Position numbers and translations under genes: made by a program
Shown here: piece by piece, positions 24,556-34,449 of the stretch
Position numbering within the stretch: the first letter of the stretch is position 1
How the letters are laid out: every line of letters begins with the position of its first letter
The notes under the pieces: generated by a model
Databases searched by the model: none
What the model was told of the DNA's origin: nothing
The model's input: only the letters and a program-made list of their open reading frames with translations
Assembly (NCBI GenBank): GCA_017457295.1
Contig: JAFTHS010000013.1
Span: 1 to 64,000, forward strand
Source: Paludibacteraceae bacterium
GTDB taxonomy: Bacteria; Bacteroidota; Bacteroidia; Bacteroidales; Paludibacteraceae
Length of the DNA stretch: 64,000 nt
Direction: 5' to 3'

Positions 24556-25512
24556 ATGCAATTAATTACACCTGTAAATATACCCATTTCCACTAGAACT
24601 ATTGGATATAAGGATAAGATACTCTTATTAGGATCTTGCTTTGCCGATAATGTAGGTAAGAAATTTCAAGAATATTATTTTCAAACTACGGTCAATCCGT
24701 TAGGAACATTGTACAACCCCGCTTCAATTGCACAAGCAATTCAATTGGCTAATAGTGAATTGTCGGTAGAAACCCTGCCTTTAGTAGAATGGGGTGGAGT
24801 ATGGCATTCTATGTTGCACCATGGTTGTTTCTCGGATGTTGATAAGAGTAAGCTGATTGACAATTGTTTAACTAGTTTTGGTGAGTTACAACATCAATTG
24901 AAAGAAGCATCATTAGTGATAATCACCTTTGGTACATCGTGGGTATATGAATATAGTGATAATTTCCCCAATAAAGAATTATTATCTCAGAATGGGCTGG
25001 GTTGTGTGATTGCGAATTGCCATAAAATGCCAAAAGAGAATTTTATTCGCAGGAGATTGTCAGTCAAAGAAATTGTATCAATGTGGCAACCTCTGATTGA
25101 TAGTATGCCTGACAAACATTGGATATTTACAGTTAGTCCAATTCGACACATTAAGGACGGGCTTCATGAAAATCAGGTAAGTAAGGCCATCTTGCTGCAA
25201 TCAATAGATGCTTTGACCAACGTATCGTATTTTCCTGCCTATGAAATTATGTTAGACGAACTACGTGATTATAGGTTTTATGCAGAAGATATGGTACACC
25301 CCTCATCTGTGGCAATAGAATATATTTGGCAGCGATGGGTAGATACATTTATAACGGCTACTACCAAAAGTGAGATGCAATCACTGCACCAATTGTGGTT
25401 GGATAAACATCATTCAATTCTTCATCCAAATTCGGAAGAAGCTATTCGATTCTTAGAACGGGTGGAAAAACAAACCCAAGAATTAAAGAAAAAATATCCT
25501 TGGGTTGTATAA
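24556..25512 (+). CDS. GSCFA domain protein
   Basis: A 318-residue cytoplasmic protein with the family-defining LLGSCFADNVG (about 24-34), related to SGNH/GDSL hydrolases and common in Bacteroidetes. A TTG at 24541 would extend it by five residues, overlapping the permease gene. The ATG at 24556 is preferred. The C-terminus is helical and charged. Substrate unknown. It follows the permease with a 7-base gap and converges on ftsY. Confidence 0.82.
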   Translation: MQLITPVNIPISTRTIGYKDKILLLGSCFADNVGKKFQEYYFQTTVNPLGTLYNPASIAQAIQLANSELSVETLPLVEWGGVWHSMLHHGCFSDVDKSKLIDNCLTSFGELQHQLKEASLVIITFGTSWVYEYSDNFPNKELLSQNGLGCVIANCHKMPKENFIRRRLSVKEIVSMWQPLIDSMPDKHWIFTVSPIRHIKDGLHENQVSKAILLQSIDALTNVSYFPAYEIMLDELRDYRFYAEDMVHPSSVAIEYIWQRWVDTFITATTKSEMQSLHQLWLDKHHSILHPNSEEAIRFLERVEKQTQELKKKYPWVV

Positions 25513-25516
25513 AAGA

Positions 25517-26473
25517 TTATTGTATTTGCAATAGCGATTTTACAAACTCTTGTCGATCAAATACCTGTAAATCTGTCATTTGTTCTCCTAAACCAATATA
25601 ACGAACTGGTATCTTGAACTGATCACTAATACCTATTACTACTCCGCCTTTTGCTGTGCCATCCAATTTGGTAATTGCGAGCGAGGTTACTTGTGTGGCT
25701 TTGGTAAATTGTTTTGCTTGTTCAAAAGCATTCTGACCAGTACTACCGTCTAATACGAGCATGACATCGTGTGGAGCATCAGGCACTACCTTTTGCATCA
25801 CATTCTTTATTTTAGTTAGCTCGTTCATTAGGTTAATTTTATTGTGTAAACGTCCTGCAGTATCTATCAAAACTACATCAGCATCATTTGCTTTAGCACT
25901 TGATAGGGTATCAAATGCTACACTTGCAGGATCTGATCCTTGTTGTTGTTTGATAACTGGTACCCCTACGCGTTCGCCCCAGATGCACAACTGCTCTACT
26001 GCTGCTGCACGAAAGGTATCGGCTGCACCAAGATATACTTTTTTGCCTGCTTGCTTGTATTGATATGCTAATTTACCGATTGTAGTAGTTTTACCCACAC
26101 CATTTACACCAACGACCATAATGACATAAGGTTTGGATGGTAAAGAATCAGCAAAATCAAGCACTTGAGTGGAGTTATTTTCTGCCAATAGTGATGCTAC
26201 TTCATCCACAAGAATGCGGTTGAGCTCAGAAGTGCCCATATATTTGTCGTGTTTTACGCGCTCTTGTAGCCGTTCGATGATACGTAATGTGGTTTCCACA
26301 CCTACATCTGATGTGATGAGGGCTTCTTCCAAGTTATCTAGTACATCATCGTCGATGGTAGTTTTGCCTGCAATTGCTCGGCCAATTTTGCTGAGGACAG
26401 ATTCCTTACTTTTTTCTAAACCCTTATCTAATGTTTCTTTTTTTTCTTTGCTAAATAATCCAAAAAACGCCAT
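25517..26473 (-). CDS. ftsY: Signal recognition particle receptor FtsY
   Basis: The SRP receptor GTPase that targets nascent membrane proteins. The 318-residue NG domain has a short N-terminal extension, the P-loop GVNGVGKTT at 122-130, DTFRAAAVEQL at 152-162, DTAGR at 204-208 and TKLDGTAKGG near 280. The acidic A domain of E. coli FtsY is absent, as in most Bacteroidetes. It is the last gene before the polysaccharide locus, transcribed the same way. Confidence 0.95.
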   Translation of the reverse strand: MAFFGLFSKEKKETLDKGLEKSKESVLSKIGRAIAGKTTIDDDVLDNLEEALITSDVGVETTLRIIERLQERVKHDKYMGTSELNRILVDEVASLLAENNSTQVLDFADSLPSKPYVIMVVGVNGVGKTTTIGKLAYQYKQAGKKVYLGAADTFRAAAVEQLCIWGERVGVPVIKQQQGSDPASVAFDTLSSAKANDADVVLIDTAGRLHNKINLMNELTKIKNVMQKVVPDAPHDVMLVLDGSTGQNAFEQAKQFTKATQVTSLAITKLDGTAKGGVVIGISDQFKIPVRYIGLGEQMTDLQVFDRQEFVKSLLQIQ

Positions 26474-26504
26474 AGTAATGTGTTGTTAAAATTATGTTAT
26501 ATGA

Positions 26505-27569
26505 TTATTTATTTCTTTTACGTAGAAAAGCACTTAAACCAAATGTGAACAAGATGCCTAATGCTACGACAAGGTATAATTGTATATCAATGCTTACTTT
26601 TAGTCGGTAACTAATATACCAAATAGTAGTAATTACCAAATTAATAGATAAAATGATAATTGTAGTCTGTAAGTGTGATAATTGATGTTCTAAAAATAAA
26701 TGGTGCAAATGCGTTTTGTCGGCTGTAAATGGAGATACACCGCGCAATAATCGTTCAGACATTACACGGATTGTATCAAAAATAGGGATGCAAAGCACTG
26801 CTATGCATAGCGCAACTAATCCCATATTTTGTTGTAAAACAACAGTATATGAAGATTCTTTAGATAATATGCGAAAAACTGCTACAGCCATAATTGCTCC
26901 TAACATTAGGGTTCCGCAATCACCAATAAACATTTTTTTGCTTTCGCTGAAGAGATTATAGTAGAAAAATGGTACCATGGCAGCTGCAACAATCAATACT
27001 AGTCCTGCGAATGCCCAGTCTTGTACATGTAGGAAAAATACTCCAAACAATGTACAACTAATGATGCCAAACCCAGATGAATAGCCATCAATACCATCAA
27101 TGAGATTGATGCTATTGATAATTCCTACACCTGCTAGAATACTAAGTGGTATAGCAATCAACGAAGAAATTTGTTGCAAGTTCCATAAGCCATTGAAATT
27201 ATCTATCAAGGAATGGCTTAGTATGATGTATGCTCCTACTAAAATGATTTCCACAATGAAGCGCAACATTGCGGGCAACTCATAGATATCATCCAGAAGT
27301 CCAAGTAAGAGTGAAAGTACTATAAAACAAATGGTTATATACCAACTGCTCCAACCGAAGTGCAGTGCAGAAATAATCCAAGGGATTATAATTGCTAACG
27401 CAACAACGCATCCTCCAAGAAGTGGAGTTGGTTGTTTTTGCAATTTGCGTTGGTTGGGGATATCTACCATTTTATGCTTTTGCGCATATCGATATACCGC
27501 AGGATAAATTATCCATGATAGCACAAATGCAAATATGGCTAATAATGCAATCAGTTGAATGGGTGTCAC
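26505..27569 (-). CDS. WecA/MraY-family undecaprenyl-phosphate sugar-1-P transferase
   Basis: A 354-residue polytopic transferase (about 11 helices) that attaches an amino-sugar phosphate from a UDP-sugar to undecaprenyl phosphate, starting glycan assembly. Metal and catalytic motifs are LLDDIYE (91-97) and LIDGIDG (156-162), and HLHHLFLEHQ near residue 286 is the histidine motif that in WecA-type proteins helps bind substrate. It is the last gene of the minus-strand locus and the second initiating transferase beside the monotopic one at 31007-31702. Confidence 0.88.
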   Translation of the reverse strand: MTPIQLIALLAIFAFVLSWIIYPAVYRYAQKHKMVDIPNQRKLQKQPTPLLGGCVVALAIIIPWIISALHFGWSSWYITICFIVLSLLLGLLDDIYELPAMLRFIVEIILVGAYIILSHSLIDNFNGLWNLQQISSLIAIPLSILAGVGIINSINLIDGIDGYSSGFGIISCTLFGVFFLHVQDWAFAGLVLIVAAAMVPFFYYNLFSESKKMFIGDCGTLMLGAIMAVAVFRILSKESSYTVVLQQNMGLVALCIAVLCIPIFDTIRVMSERLLRGVSPFTADKTHLHHLFLEHQLSHLQTTIIILSINLVITTIWYISYRLKVSIDIQLYLVVALGILFTFGLSAFLRKRNK

Positions 27570-27572
27570 GTT

Positions 27573-29528
27573 TTACTTGTCTAATTGTTCGTAAATTGAA
27601 TTTTTGCTTCTAAATTCAGGCACTATGTCCTTCATACGTTGCACAGCGGGGAATACCATGCCCTTTTGGGCAAGAAGAATAAGGTCTTCTACTTGTTTTG
27701 AGACCATATCATATTCATATTCACGAACTTTTGCAACCATGATTTTCTCATTTGATGTTGGAATAGTTGTTTCCTTTTGGTTGAGTAATTCCTCGTATAA
27801 CTTCTCGCCAGGACGCAAACCAGTATATACTATTTCTATATCACGACCAGGAACAAAACCAGCTAAGCGAATCATATTCTTGGCTAAATCTGCAATTTTC
27901 ACGGGTTGTCCCATATCAAAAACGAATATCTCACCACCATTTCCTAGCGTAGCGGCTTCCAGTACCAGACTACTAGCTTCTGGAATAGTCATGAAATAAC
28001 GAATAATATCAGGATGAGTAACGGTTATCGGTCCACCATTAGCAATTTGCTTCTTAAAATATGGTACTACTGATCCGTTGCTTCCCAATACATTGCCAAA
28101 ACGAGTAGTGATAAACTTAGTACAATCTTTGTTCGTTTTTGCCAATTGCAAATACAATGATTGTACATAGATTTCCGCGATGCGCTTCGAGGCTCCCATT
28201 ACGTTGGTTGGATTTACCGCTTTGTCGGTAGATATCATGACAAAGCGTTTTACTCCATATCCTACTGATAAGTCTGCTACATTTTTGGTTCCAAGTACGT
28301 TAGCTAATATGGCTTGTGGTGGGAAATCTTCCATCAGTGGCACATGTTTGTACGCAGCAGCATGGAAAACTACATCAGGTTTGTATTCTTTGAATATTGG
28401 TTCAATCATGTCGCGATTACGCACGTCTGCAATTATGTGAACAAACTTGATTGTAGGAAATTGTGGTCGGAGTTCTATAATCAAATCATGCAATGGAGAT
28501 TCTGCCATTTCTAATAGTATGATTCCGCTTGGATTTCTCTTGGCTACTTGTCGCACAATTTCGCTACCAATACTACCTGCTGCACCCGTAATCATTACGG
28601 TATTGCCATCTAAAATCTGTTGAATTCCAGTATGATTCAAATTAATTGTGGGGCGCTCCAACAGGTCTTCCACTTTGATAGATTCAATGCGACCAACTTT
28701 TTGTGCAATAGATTCTTCCACTTTTTCCGTGGAGAAATCGGTAAAATACGGAGTTACTAGTAGGTTAAAATTGTTTTCAAGGAATATCTCCAAGTCCTTT
28801 AACGGATTGATTTTCTGCATTACCAATGGAGACACAATCACGTCATTTACGTTTTTTGCTTTCATCGCAAAAATCAGTTTATCATCCACTGGATATACTT
28901 TCATTCCCAACAAACTGTGTTGTAGATTTTCCGCATGACGAGTGATAAATCCTACGGGGCGATATGGACTATTGACGTTTGATTTCAACATTTTCGCAAT
29001 GGATAAACCTGCAGATTGAGTACCATAAATGAATACTTTTTTTGTACGATGCGCTTTTGTTGATATATATTCAAATATAGTTTTGATAGCCACTCTCCAT
29101 CCAAACAACAAGCAGATAGCTATGAATACGTAGATTATCAATGATGTCGTAAAGAATGGTGTAGGAGATGTAGTACTATGTTTGAAGATTAGATTAACAA
29201 TGATAAGCAATGCTCCTGCGCAGACCACAGATATGGCTACTTTGATGGTATCCACGAAAGTAGAGTAGCGCAAAATGCCTGAGTAGGTATGAAATATAAA
29301 GAAGAATATTGCCTGTACTCCGACTACAGCCAATAGTTGTGCCCATACGGGTATCAATGCTGCTGGAAATCCATATTTGAATAAATTGCTACCAACTACC
29401 AAACTTACGCTAAAAGCTATAAAGATAATCAACAAATCCAATAGCAATACTCCCCAACGAGGTAAGTAACTGATATTCGTAAAATGTGAGAACATGTCGG
29501 TTGTGAATATCTCTTTTATTCGTTTCAT
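27573..29528 (-). CDS. CapD/PglF-like UDP-sugar 4,6-dehydratase
   Basis: A 651-residue inner-membrane nucleotide-sugar dehydratase. The N-terminal 150 residues hold four to five helices. A first Rossmann-like domain has GTQSAGLS (169-176). The catalytic SDR domain has TGAAGSIGSE (314-323), AAYKHVPLME (391-400) and STDKAVNPTNVMGASK (433-448), where Met replaces the usual catalytic Tyr, as in WbpM/PglF enzymes. These make UDP-4-keto-6-deoxy-GlcNAc. It ends four bases before the WecA-like gene. Upstream is the aminotransferase that would use its product. Confidence 0.9.
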   Translation of the reverse strand: MKRIKEIFTTDMFSHFTNISYLPRWGVLLLDLLIIFIAFSVSLVVGSNLFKYGFPAALIPVWAQLLAVVGVQAIFFFIFHTYSGILRYSTFVDTIKVAISVVCAGALLIIVNLIFKHSTTSPTPFFTTSLIIYVFIAICLLFGWRVAIKTIFEYISTKAHRTKKVFIYGTQSAGLSIAKMLKSNVNSPYRPVGFITRHAENLQHSLLGMKVYPVDDKLIFAMKAKNVNDVIVSPLVMQKINPLKDLEIFLENNFNLLVTPYFTDFSTEKVEESIAQKVGRIESIKVEDLLERPTINLNHTGIQQILDGNTVMITGAAGSIGSEIVRQVAKRNPSGIILLEMAESPLHDLIIELRPQFPTIKFVHIIADVRNRDMIEPIFKEYKPDVVFHAAAYKHVPLMEDFPPQAILANVLGTKNVADLSVGYGVKRFVMISTDKAVNPTNVMGASKRIAEIYVQSLYLQLAKTNKDCTKFITTRFGNVLGSNGSVVPYFKKQIANGGPITVTHPDIIRYFMTIPEASSLVLEAATLGNGGEIFVFDMGQPVKIADLAKNMIRLAGFVPGRDIEIVYTGLRPGEKLYEELLNQKETTIPTSNEKIMVAKVREYEYDMVSKQVEDLILLAQKGMVFPAVQRMKDIVPEFRSKNSIYEQLDK

Positions 29529-29637
29529 ATGCTCAATGTTTTAGGTGTTTTATACTTTTTTATTTCCATATCAAATCTTGTTACAAGATTACTTTGATAA
29601 TTTGCTAACTTTGCGCTACCGAAGGGATACCGAACTC

Positions 29638-30912
29638 TTACCGAAGGATAGCAGACTTGATAGTTTCTACAATATAACGTACATCTTCATCCGATACGTA
29701 TGGTCCGGCAGGTAAGCACATACCTACTTTGAATATCGCTTCACTTACTCCATTCACATATGCTGGTGCATTCTTATAGACTGGTTGCTTGTGCATTGGC
29801 TTCCAAACTGGGCGTGCCTCAATCTTTGCATTGAGCATATATACTCGCAGGGCTTCTACGTTATCATTTGGCTGACAATCAGTTACTGCGGTATCTACAG
29901 CATGAATAACACCTGCTGCGCCGCCTACGGCTGTTTTGATCACTTCTTTATAAGCATTCTCTTGGCCTTTGATGCGCAAAGTAGGGTCTAATTCAATGGT
30001 ACACAGCCAATAGTTGGAATCATAGTCCTCTGATGGCGCTTTATGTACTGTAACTCCCTCTACATCAGCAAGTAATTCTTCATAAAGTGCTTGCACATGC
30101 TTGTGATGAGCAATATGATCGTTTACGATAGTCATTTGTCCACGACCAATGCCCGCACAAATATTAGACATACGATAGTTATAACCTACCTCCTCATGTT
30201 GGTAGTATGGATATGCTTCGCGTGCTTGAGTGGCATACCACATCACTTTATTTTTGAGTTCAGCATTTTCGCATACCAATGCACCGCCTCCAGATGTGGT
30301 AATCATCTTGTTACCATTGAAGGAAAGCACACCAAACTTGCCAAAGGTACCCAATACTTGTCCCTTGAACTTCGAACCAAATCCTTCTGCAGCATCTTCA
30401 ATCACAGGAATATCGTATTTTTCTGCTACTGCCATGATGCGCTCGCAATCATATGGCATACCATATAAGGCCACTGGTACGATTGCTTTTGGTTTCTTGC
30501 CTGTTTTCTCGATACGGTCTAAGATGGCTTTCTCTAACAAGTCTGGGTCCATATTCCATGTATCTGGTTCAGAATCAATAAATACGGGTGTAGCACCAAG
30601 ATAAGTAATTGGATGAGATGAGGCACAGAATGTAAATGATTGTACACATACCTCATCACCTGCTTGCACTCCACATGCAATCAAAGCAAGGTGTACCGCA
30701 GCAGTACCTGCAGACAGAGCAACCACTTCTTTCTCATTACCTTGTTGATCTTTACCAACAAACTCTTTAAGGTCTTGTTCAAAACCATTCACATTTGGCC
30801 CCAATGGAACAACCCAATTGGTGTCAAAGGCTTCTTTTATGTATTTTTGCTCCAACCCCTCGTCTGACATATGCGCTAGACAAAGGTAAATCATTTTTCG
30901 TTCGTTACTCAT
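29638..30912 (-). CDS. DegT/DnrJ/EryC1 sugar aminotransferase
   Basis: A 424-residue PLP-dependent aminotransferase for keto-sugar nucleotides. The PLP lysine is K202 in SFNGNKMITTSGGG, and EDAAEGFG (172-179) supplies the ring-nitrogen aspartate. SAGTAAVHLAL (67-77) is the phosphate-binding region. With the CapD/PglF-like dehydratase downstream it would make a UDP-4-amino-4,6-dideoxy sugar (PglE-like step). No hexapeptide acetyltransferase (PglD) is in the window. It has its own promoter at 30960-30991. Confidence 0.88.
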   Translation of the reverse strand: MSNERKMIYLCLAHMSDEGLEQKYIKEAFDTNWVVPLGPNVNGFEQDLKEFVGKDQQGNEKEVVALSAGTAAVHLALIACGVQAGDEVCVQSFTFCASSHPITYLGATPVFIDSEPDTWNMDPDLLEKAILDRIEKTGKKPKAIVPVALYGMPYDCERIMAVAEKYDIPVIEDAAEGFGSKFKGQVLGTFGKFGVLSFNGNKMITTSGGGALVCENAELKNKVMWYATQAREAYPYYQHEEVGYNYRMSNICAGIGRGQMTIVNDHIAHHKHVQALYEELLADVEGVTVHKAPSEDYDSNYWLCTIELDPTLRIKGQENAYKEVIKTAVGGAAGVIHAVDTAVTDCQPNDNVEALRVYMLNAKIEARPVWKPMHKQPVYKNAPAYVNGVSEAIFKVGMCLPAGPYVSDEDVRYIVETIKSAILR

Positions 30913-30959
30913 GATAGTTTAATTATGTGCTATTAGTATGTTATAAATCTTTTAGCCTA

Positions 30960-30991
30960 CAAAGGTACTACTTTTTTTGCATATTAACAAA
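30960..30991 (-). promoter_or_regulatory. Promoter of the aminotransferase-dehydratase segment
   Basis: Minus strand: -33 TTTG (30988-30991) and -7 TACCTTTG (30960-30967), spacer 20. It lies in the gap between the monotopic transferase and the aminotransferase, so the last three genes can be expressed apart from the rest of the locus. Confidence 0.82.
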
Positions 30992-31006
30992 TTTACCTAC
31001 AAAAGT

Positions 31007-31702
31007 TTAGATTATTTCCCCTGCATAAGGTATGCGTTTACCTAACACGGTAGCAAAAATCATCTGTATATCTTTGATAAAACTATAGTTGTGATAATAG
31101 AAATAGTTTAATCTCACTTTATCAGGATAAATGATATTATCATTGTACCATTTGGCAATATTTTCTGCTGTTTGTCCTGTAAAATTGGGCAATTCGTCGG
31201 GTAAAGTAATCTCCTTTGGGAACTGTTTACCATGTAGTATATGTTCTACAAACGCGGCAATGATATATTCTTCTTCGCGATATTTGAGCGAAGCTGGACC
31301 CGTAATACCAGGACGAAGGTTAAGAATCTCTCTCTCTTTCCCTTGTAATTTATCAGCGTATCCAGGAACGTCTGGTCGTGGTCCTACAAAGGACATTTTT
31401 CCAATAAATACATCCCACAGACCAGGTAACTCGTCAATCTTATATTTACGAAGTATTGCACCCAATGGGGTAATTCTATTTTCACCCGCCATTGAGATAC
31501 TAGATCCACTATGGTTTATTGTCATTGTGCGAAACTTATGGCATTTAAAAATTTTACCATTTTTACCTATTCTTTCTTGTACAAAGAGTATAGGACCTGG
31601 CATCTTTATTTTAATGAGAATTGCTACGATTAAAAATAACCAACTAAAAAATAGAAGGCCCAATATAGATATTGTTCTATCAAAAATAAATTTCGCAATC
31701 AT
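31007..31702 (-). CDS. Monotopic undecaprenyl-phosphate sugar transferase (PglC-like)
   Basis: A 231-residue bacterial sugar transferase with a single N-terminal membrane-inserted helix (about 10-32), PGPILFVQERIG (35-46) and KCHKFRTM (53-60). The catalytic Asp-Glu pair motif appears as YKIDELPGLWDV near residues 88-99. At this short length it lacks the extra N-terminal membrane domain of WbaP and resembles PglC. It would load a UDP-sugar, perhaps the amino sugar made by the next two genes, onto undecaprenyl phosphate. Confidence 0.87.
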   Translation of the reverse strand: MIAKFIFDRTISILGLLFFSWLFLIVAILIKIKMPGPILFVQERIGKNGKIFKCHKFRTMTINHSGSSISMAGENRITPLGAILRKYKIDELPGLWDVFIGKMSFVGPRPDVPGYADKLQGKEREILNLRPGITGPASLKYREEEYIIAAFVEHILHGKQFPKEITLPDELPNFTGQTAENIAKWYNDNIIYPDKVRLNYFYYHNYSFIKDIQMIFATVLGKRIPYAGEII

Positions 31703-31728
31703 ATATTATACTTGATTATATCAATTGG

Positions 31729-32568
31729 TTAGTGTTTCTTTCTGGCAATTTTCTGGAAAATCCATCCTCTCAATGTATTTGGCATCATAACTTGAACAAT
31801 AAAACGAATTGTAGAATTGTAAAGAAAGAGTGGATACGTAATGATATGATGTGTTAACATGTATTTTTGAAGTTCATATTCACTTTTATAGTATTTCCAA
31901 CCTCCTCGACGCTGATACATTTCTTTACCAACGCGTACCTTTACTAATACATTATTTATATTTGCAAATGTACAATCAGCTAATGCCATACGTATCCATA
32001 AATAATAATCTTCGTTATAATGCCAATCCATGTAATTACCGACAGATAATGCAGCACTCTTTTTCATCATGATTGTCATATGATTAAATGGACAACGATA
32101 TTTCAAATATCGATGTAAATCTTTATTGCTTAATGGTACAACTCGTTTTCCTACTACATTTGTTGGCTGAGTAATAAATTCTTCTATATAACCTCCAACA
32201 ATATCACATTCAGGGTGTGCTAGCATAAATTTGAGCTGTTGTTCAAAGCGATTGGGTATACAAATATCATCACTATCCATTCTGGCAATATATTCATATC
32301 TCGCTTGTTCTACTCCAATTTTCAGGGCATTTCCAAGCCCCTGATTCTTGTCTAGAAATATAGTGTTGAATATAGAACTATATTGCTGGTTATATTCTGT
32401 AATCAAACTGTGTAAATCTTTTGAAATAGGACCATCTACAACCAGTACAATTTCAGATGGGGGAACTGTTTGTTTGATGAGCATGCTGTCGAATGCCTCT
32501 TTAACATGCATTGGGTTGTCATTTTTGTAGACTGATGTACAAACAGAGTACGCTGGTAGTGTTTTCAT
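31729..32568 (-). CDS. Family 2 glycosyltransferase
   Basis: A 279-residue GT-A-fold glycosyltransferase: SVCTSVYKND at the start (8-17), DKNQGLGNALK (73-83) and the metal-binding MDSDD (97-101). A WHYNEDYYLW motif near 182-191 supplies the likely base. It uses a nucleotide sugar to extend the glycan on the cytoplasmic face. Sugar and linkage are unknown. Its start overlaps the LicD gene by four bases. Confidence 0.88.
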   Translation of the reverse strand: MKTLPAYSVCTSVYKNDNPMHVKEAFDSMLIKQTVPPSEIVLVVDGPISKDLHSLITEYNQQYSSIFNTIFLDKNQGLGNALKIGVEQARYEYIARMDSDDICIPNRFEQQLKFMLAHPECDIVGGYIEEFITQPTNVVGKRVVPLSNKDLHRYLKYRCPFNHMTIMMKKSAALSVGNYMDWHYNEDYYLWIRMALADCTFANINNVLVKVRVGKEMYQRRGGWKYYKSEYELQKYMLTHHIITYPLFLYNSTIRFIVQVMMPNTLRGWIFQKIARKKH

Positions 32569-33464
32569 TCTTCAGGGAACTTAATATTTACAAAATAGTG
32601 TTTCTCTCTTTTTTCGAGAGGTGGTATTTCCATGTAATTTCCATATAATCGACGAAGATATGTATCATAGTCTTTAGGAAGTGGAGCCATAATGTCAGCA
32701 AATTTCATATAACTTGCAGGTATGATTTTGGATGGTGTATGAATTTCTCCAAAATAATGTTCTCTACCTGTAGGAATCGATATGTGTGTAGTCTCTATAT
32801 GTTGATATTTTGAAGCATAACGATCAAAGAAAATGTATAAATTAGATTCATTAAATAACAATGAAGCAATTTTACCAATAAATAATCTGGTATTAATTGT
32901 TTTTCTTCCGTCTTTTGATGCTTGCAGAATCTGTGTCGCACAACAGTTTCTCTCTTTGTAGAAATATATACATAAAGCAATATATTGTATGGCATTGAGC
33001 CAAAAACCATGCCACAACCGCTTAATAATGTTATCGGGAATATTATCAATAGGGAAGACGTCCATGCTTAAATATTGAATATTGTTTTCAGAATGATAGA
33101 TATCTTGTGTAATACAATCAGTACGTTGTATTTTCATAAACGGAAATTTTGGGACGTTAGAGATATTAGCACCGACGCAACGATATTTGTTACCATATTC
33201 TTGTTGTAAAATTTGTGGTAACTTTTCATAATCTTTCCGTACCATAATTGTGTCAAGGTCATCATCCCATGGAATAAATCCTTGATGACGTACGGCCCCC
33301 AAACATGAGCCACCACTTAATAGGATACTTATTCCATACTTTTGACAAGCAGAATAAACATCCCTAAACATATCTAATAGAACATTTTGTAATCTTTTAA
33401 GATCTTCTGAAGATAGTTCTTTAACTTCTATATTAGCTTGCTGTATTAATTGTGTAATATTCAT
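32565..33464 (-). CDS. LicD-family phosphotransferase
   Basis: A 299-residue nucleotidyltransferase-fold protein with the LicD signature: LLSGGSCLGAVRHQGFIPWDDDLD at about 48-71, shown here as LSGGSCLGAVRH and then PWDDDLD. LicD proteins move phosphocholine, phosphoribitol or a similar phospho-alcohol from a CDP carrier to a glycan. The IspD-like cytidylyltransferase two genes upstream could make the CDP donor. It overlaps both neighbours by four bases. Confidence 0.87.
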   Translation of the reverse strand: MNITQLIQQANIEVKELSSEDLKRLQNVLLDMFRDVYSACQKYGISILLSGGSCLGAVRHQGFIPWDDDLDTIMVRKDYEKLPQILQQEYGNKYRCVGANISNVPKFPFMKIQRTDCITQDIYHSENNIQYLSMDVFPIDNIPDNIIKRLWHGFWLNAIQYIALCIYFYKERNCCATQILQASKDGRKTINTRLFIGKIASLLFNESNLYIFFDRYASKYQHIETTHISIPTGREHYFGEIHTPSKIIPASYMKFADIMAPLPKDYDTYLRRLYGNYMEIPPLEKREKHYFVNIKFPEE

Positions 33465-34447
33465 AAGTTGTTGATTGTTTTATAAATACCTTCGTCTATA
33501 GACACTTTTGTATCCCACCCTAAAGCTTTTAATTTATTAACACTAAAGATAGCACGTTTTATTCTAGAATACCCTTTGGATTCTATATTTTCAGGAATCT
33601 GTAATGTGACCTTAGTACCTGCAACTTCTGCAATTCGCTCTGCTAATTCTTTGATTGTAATATTGCTATTCTCATTAGCTATATTGTAGGCATTGCATGT
33701 AACACCCTTTAAGAGGATTGTCAAAATACCCGATACGCAATCATCAATATAAATCCATGAACGATATTGTTCACCAGCACTTTTTAAGATTATATTTTCT
33801 TTATTTCTAGCTTTACGGGTGAATTGAGCGAATGCTCTATTATCCTTCTCTGTAAAAAATGGTCCATATGTGTGGCATGGACGTGCAATGACTATATCTA
33901 AATTATATTGATCGGCATAGGATATGCAAAGTGATTCTGCTGTTCTTTTTGACAAGGGATAACATGAACGTGGATCCAAATTATCAATAAATCCGCAATC
34001 CGTTTCAGACCAAACCGTATTTTCGCCATTTCCGTAAACTTCTCCTGATGAAACATACAAAAAGCGTTCAATATTATGAGTTCGCCCATATTCCAATAAA
34101 TTACGTGTTCCATTAATATTTGTCCAAATGGTTCCCACTGGGTCTATCGAATAAGCTGTCGGGTTTGCATTACTAGCAGCATGTATAATATATTGAAAAT
34201 GGATGTTTACTTTTAATGGTTCATTGATGTCTCCTATAACAAAGTGAAGCCGCTCATTTTCTTTATATTGCTTGAATCGTTGTTCTCCTTGTGATTTGTC
34301 TCGAAACATTGCATACACCTCTGCAGAGGTATGTTTTATTAACATATCTACAATGGCACTACCAATTAGTCCAGAAGCCCCTGTAATCAATACATGCTTG
34401 TGGGTTAATTTATATAATGGTAAAAAATCTATTAAATTTGCAGTCAT
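33461..34447 (-). CDS. NAD-dependent epimerase/dehydratase (SDR)
   Basis: A 328-residue extended SDR enzyme with NAD-binding TGASGLIG (22-29), SSGEVYG (133-139) and the catalytic YPLSK (163-167). The start at 34447 (MTANLIDF) is preferred over an upstream TTG at 34462, which lies inside the preceding gene. It sits between an IspD-like gene and licD, a trio common in Bacteroidales glycan loci. It could modify the CDP-linked donor or another sugar nucleotide. Substrate unknown. Confidence 0.8.
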   Translation of the reverse strand: MTANLIDFLPLYKLTHKHVLITGASGLIGSAIVDMLIKHTSAEVYAMFRDKSQGEQRFKQYKENERLHFVIGDINEPLKVNIHFQYIIHAASNANPTAYSIDPVGTIWTNINGTRNLLEYGRTHNIERFLYVSSGEVYGNGENTVWSETDCGFIDNLDPRSCYPLSKRTAESLCISYADQYNLDIVIARPCHTYGPFFTEKDNRAFAQFTRKARNKENIILKSAGEQYRSWIYIDDCVSGILTILLKGVTCNAYNIANENSNITIKELAERIAEVAGTKVTLQIPENIESKGYSRIKRAIFSVNKLKALGWDTKVSIDEGIYKTINNL

Positions 34448-34449
34448 AA

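Noticed and set aside
29606..29613. Plus-strand TAACTTTG that could start an antisense RNA to the aminotransferase gene
   Set aside because: No -33 TTTG/TTG at 19-21 bases upstream (nearest TTG is 25 away). A single 8-mer is weak evidence.
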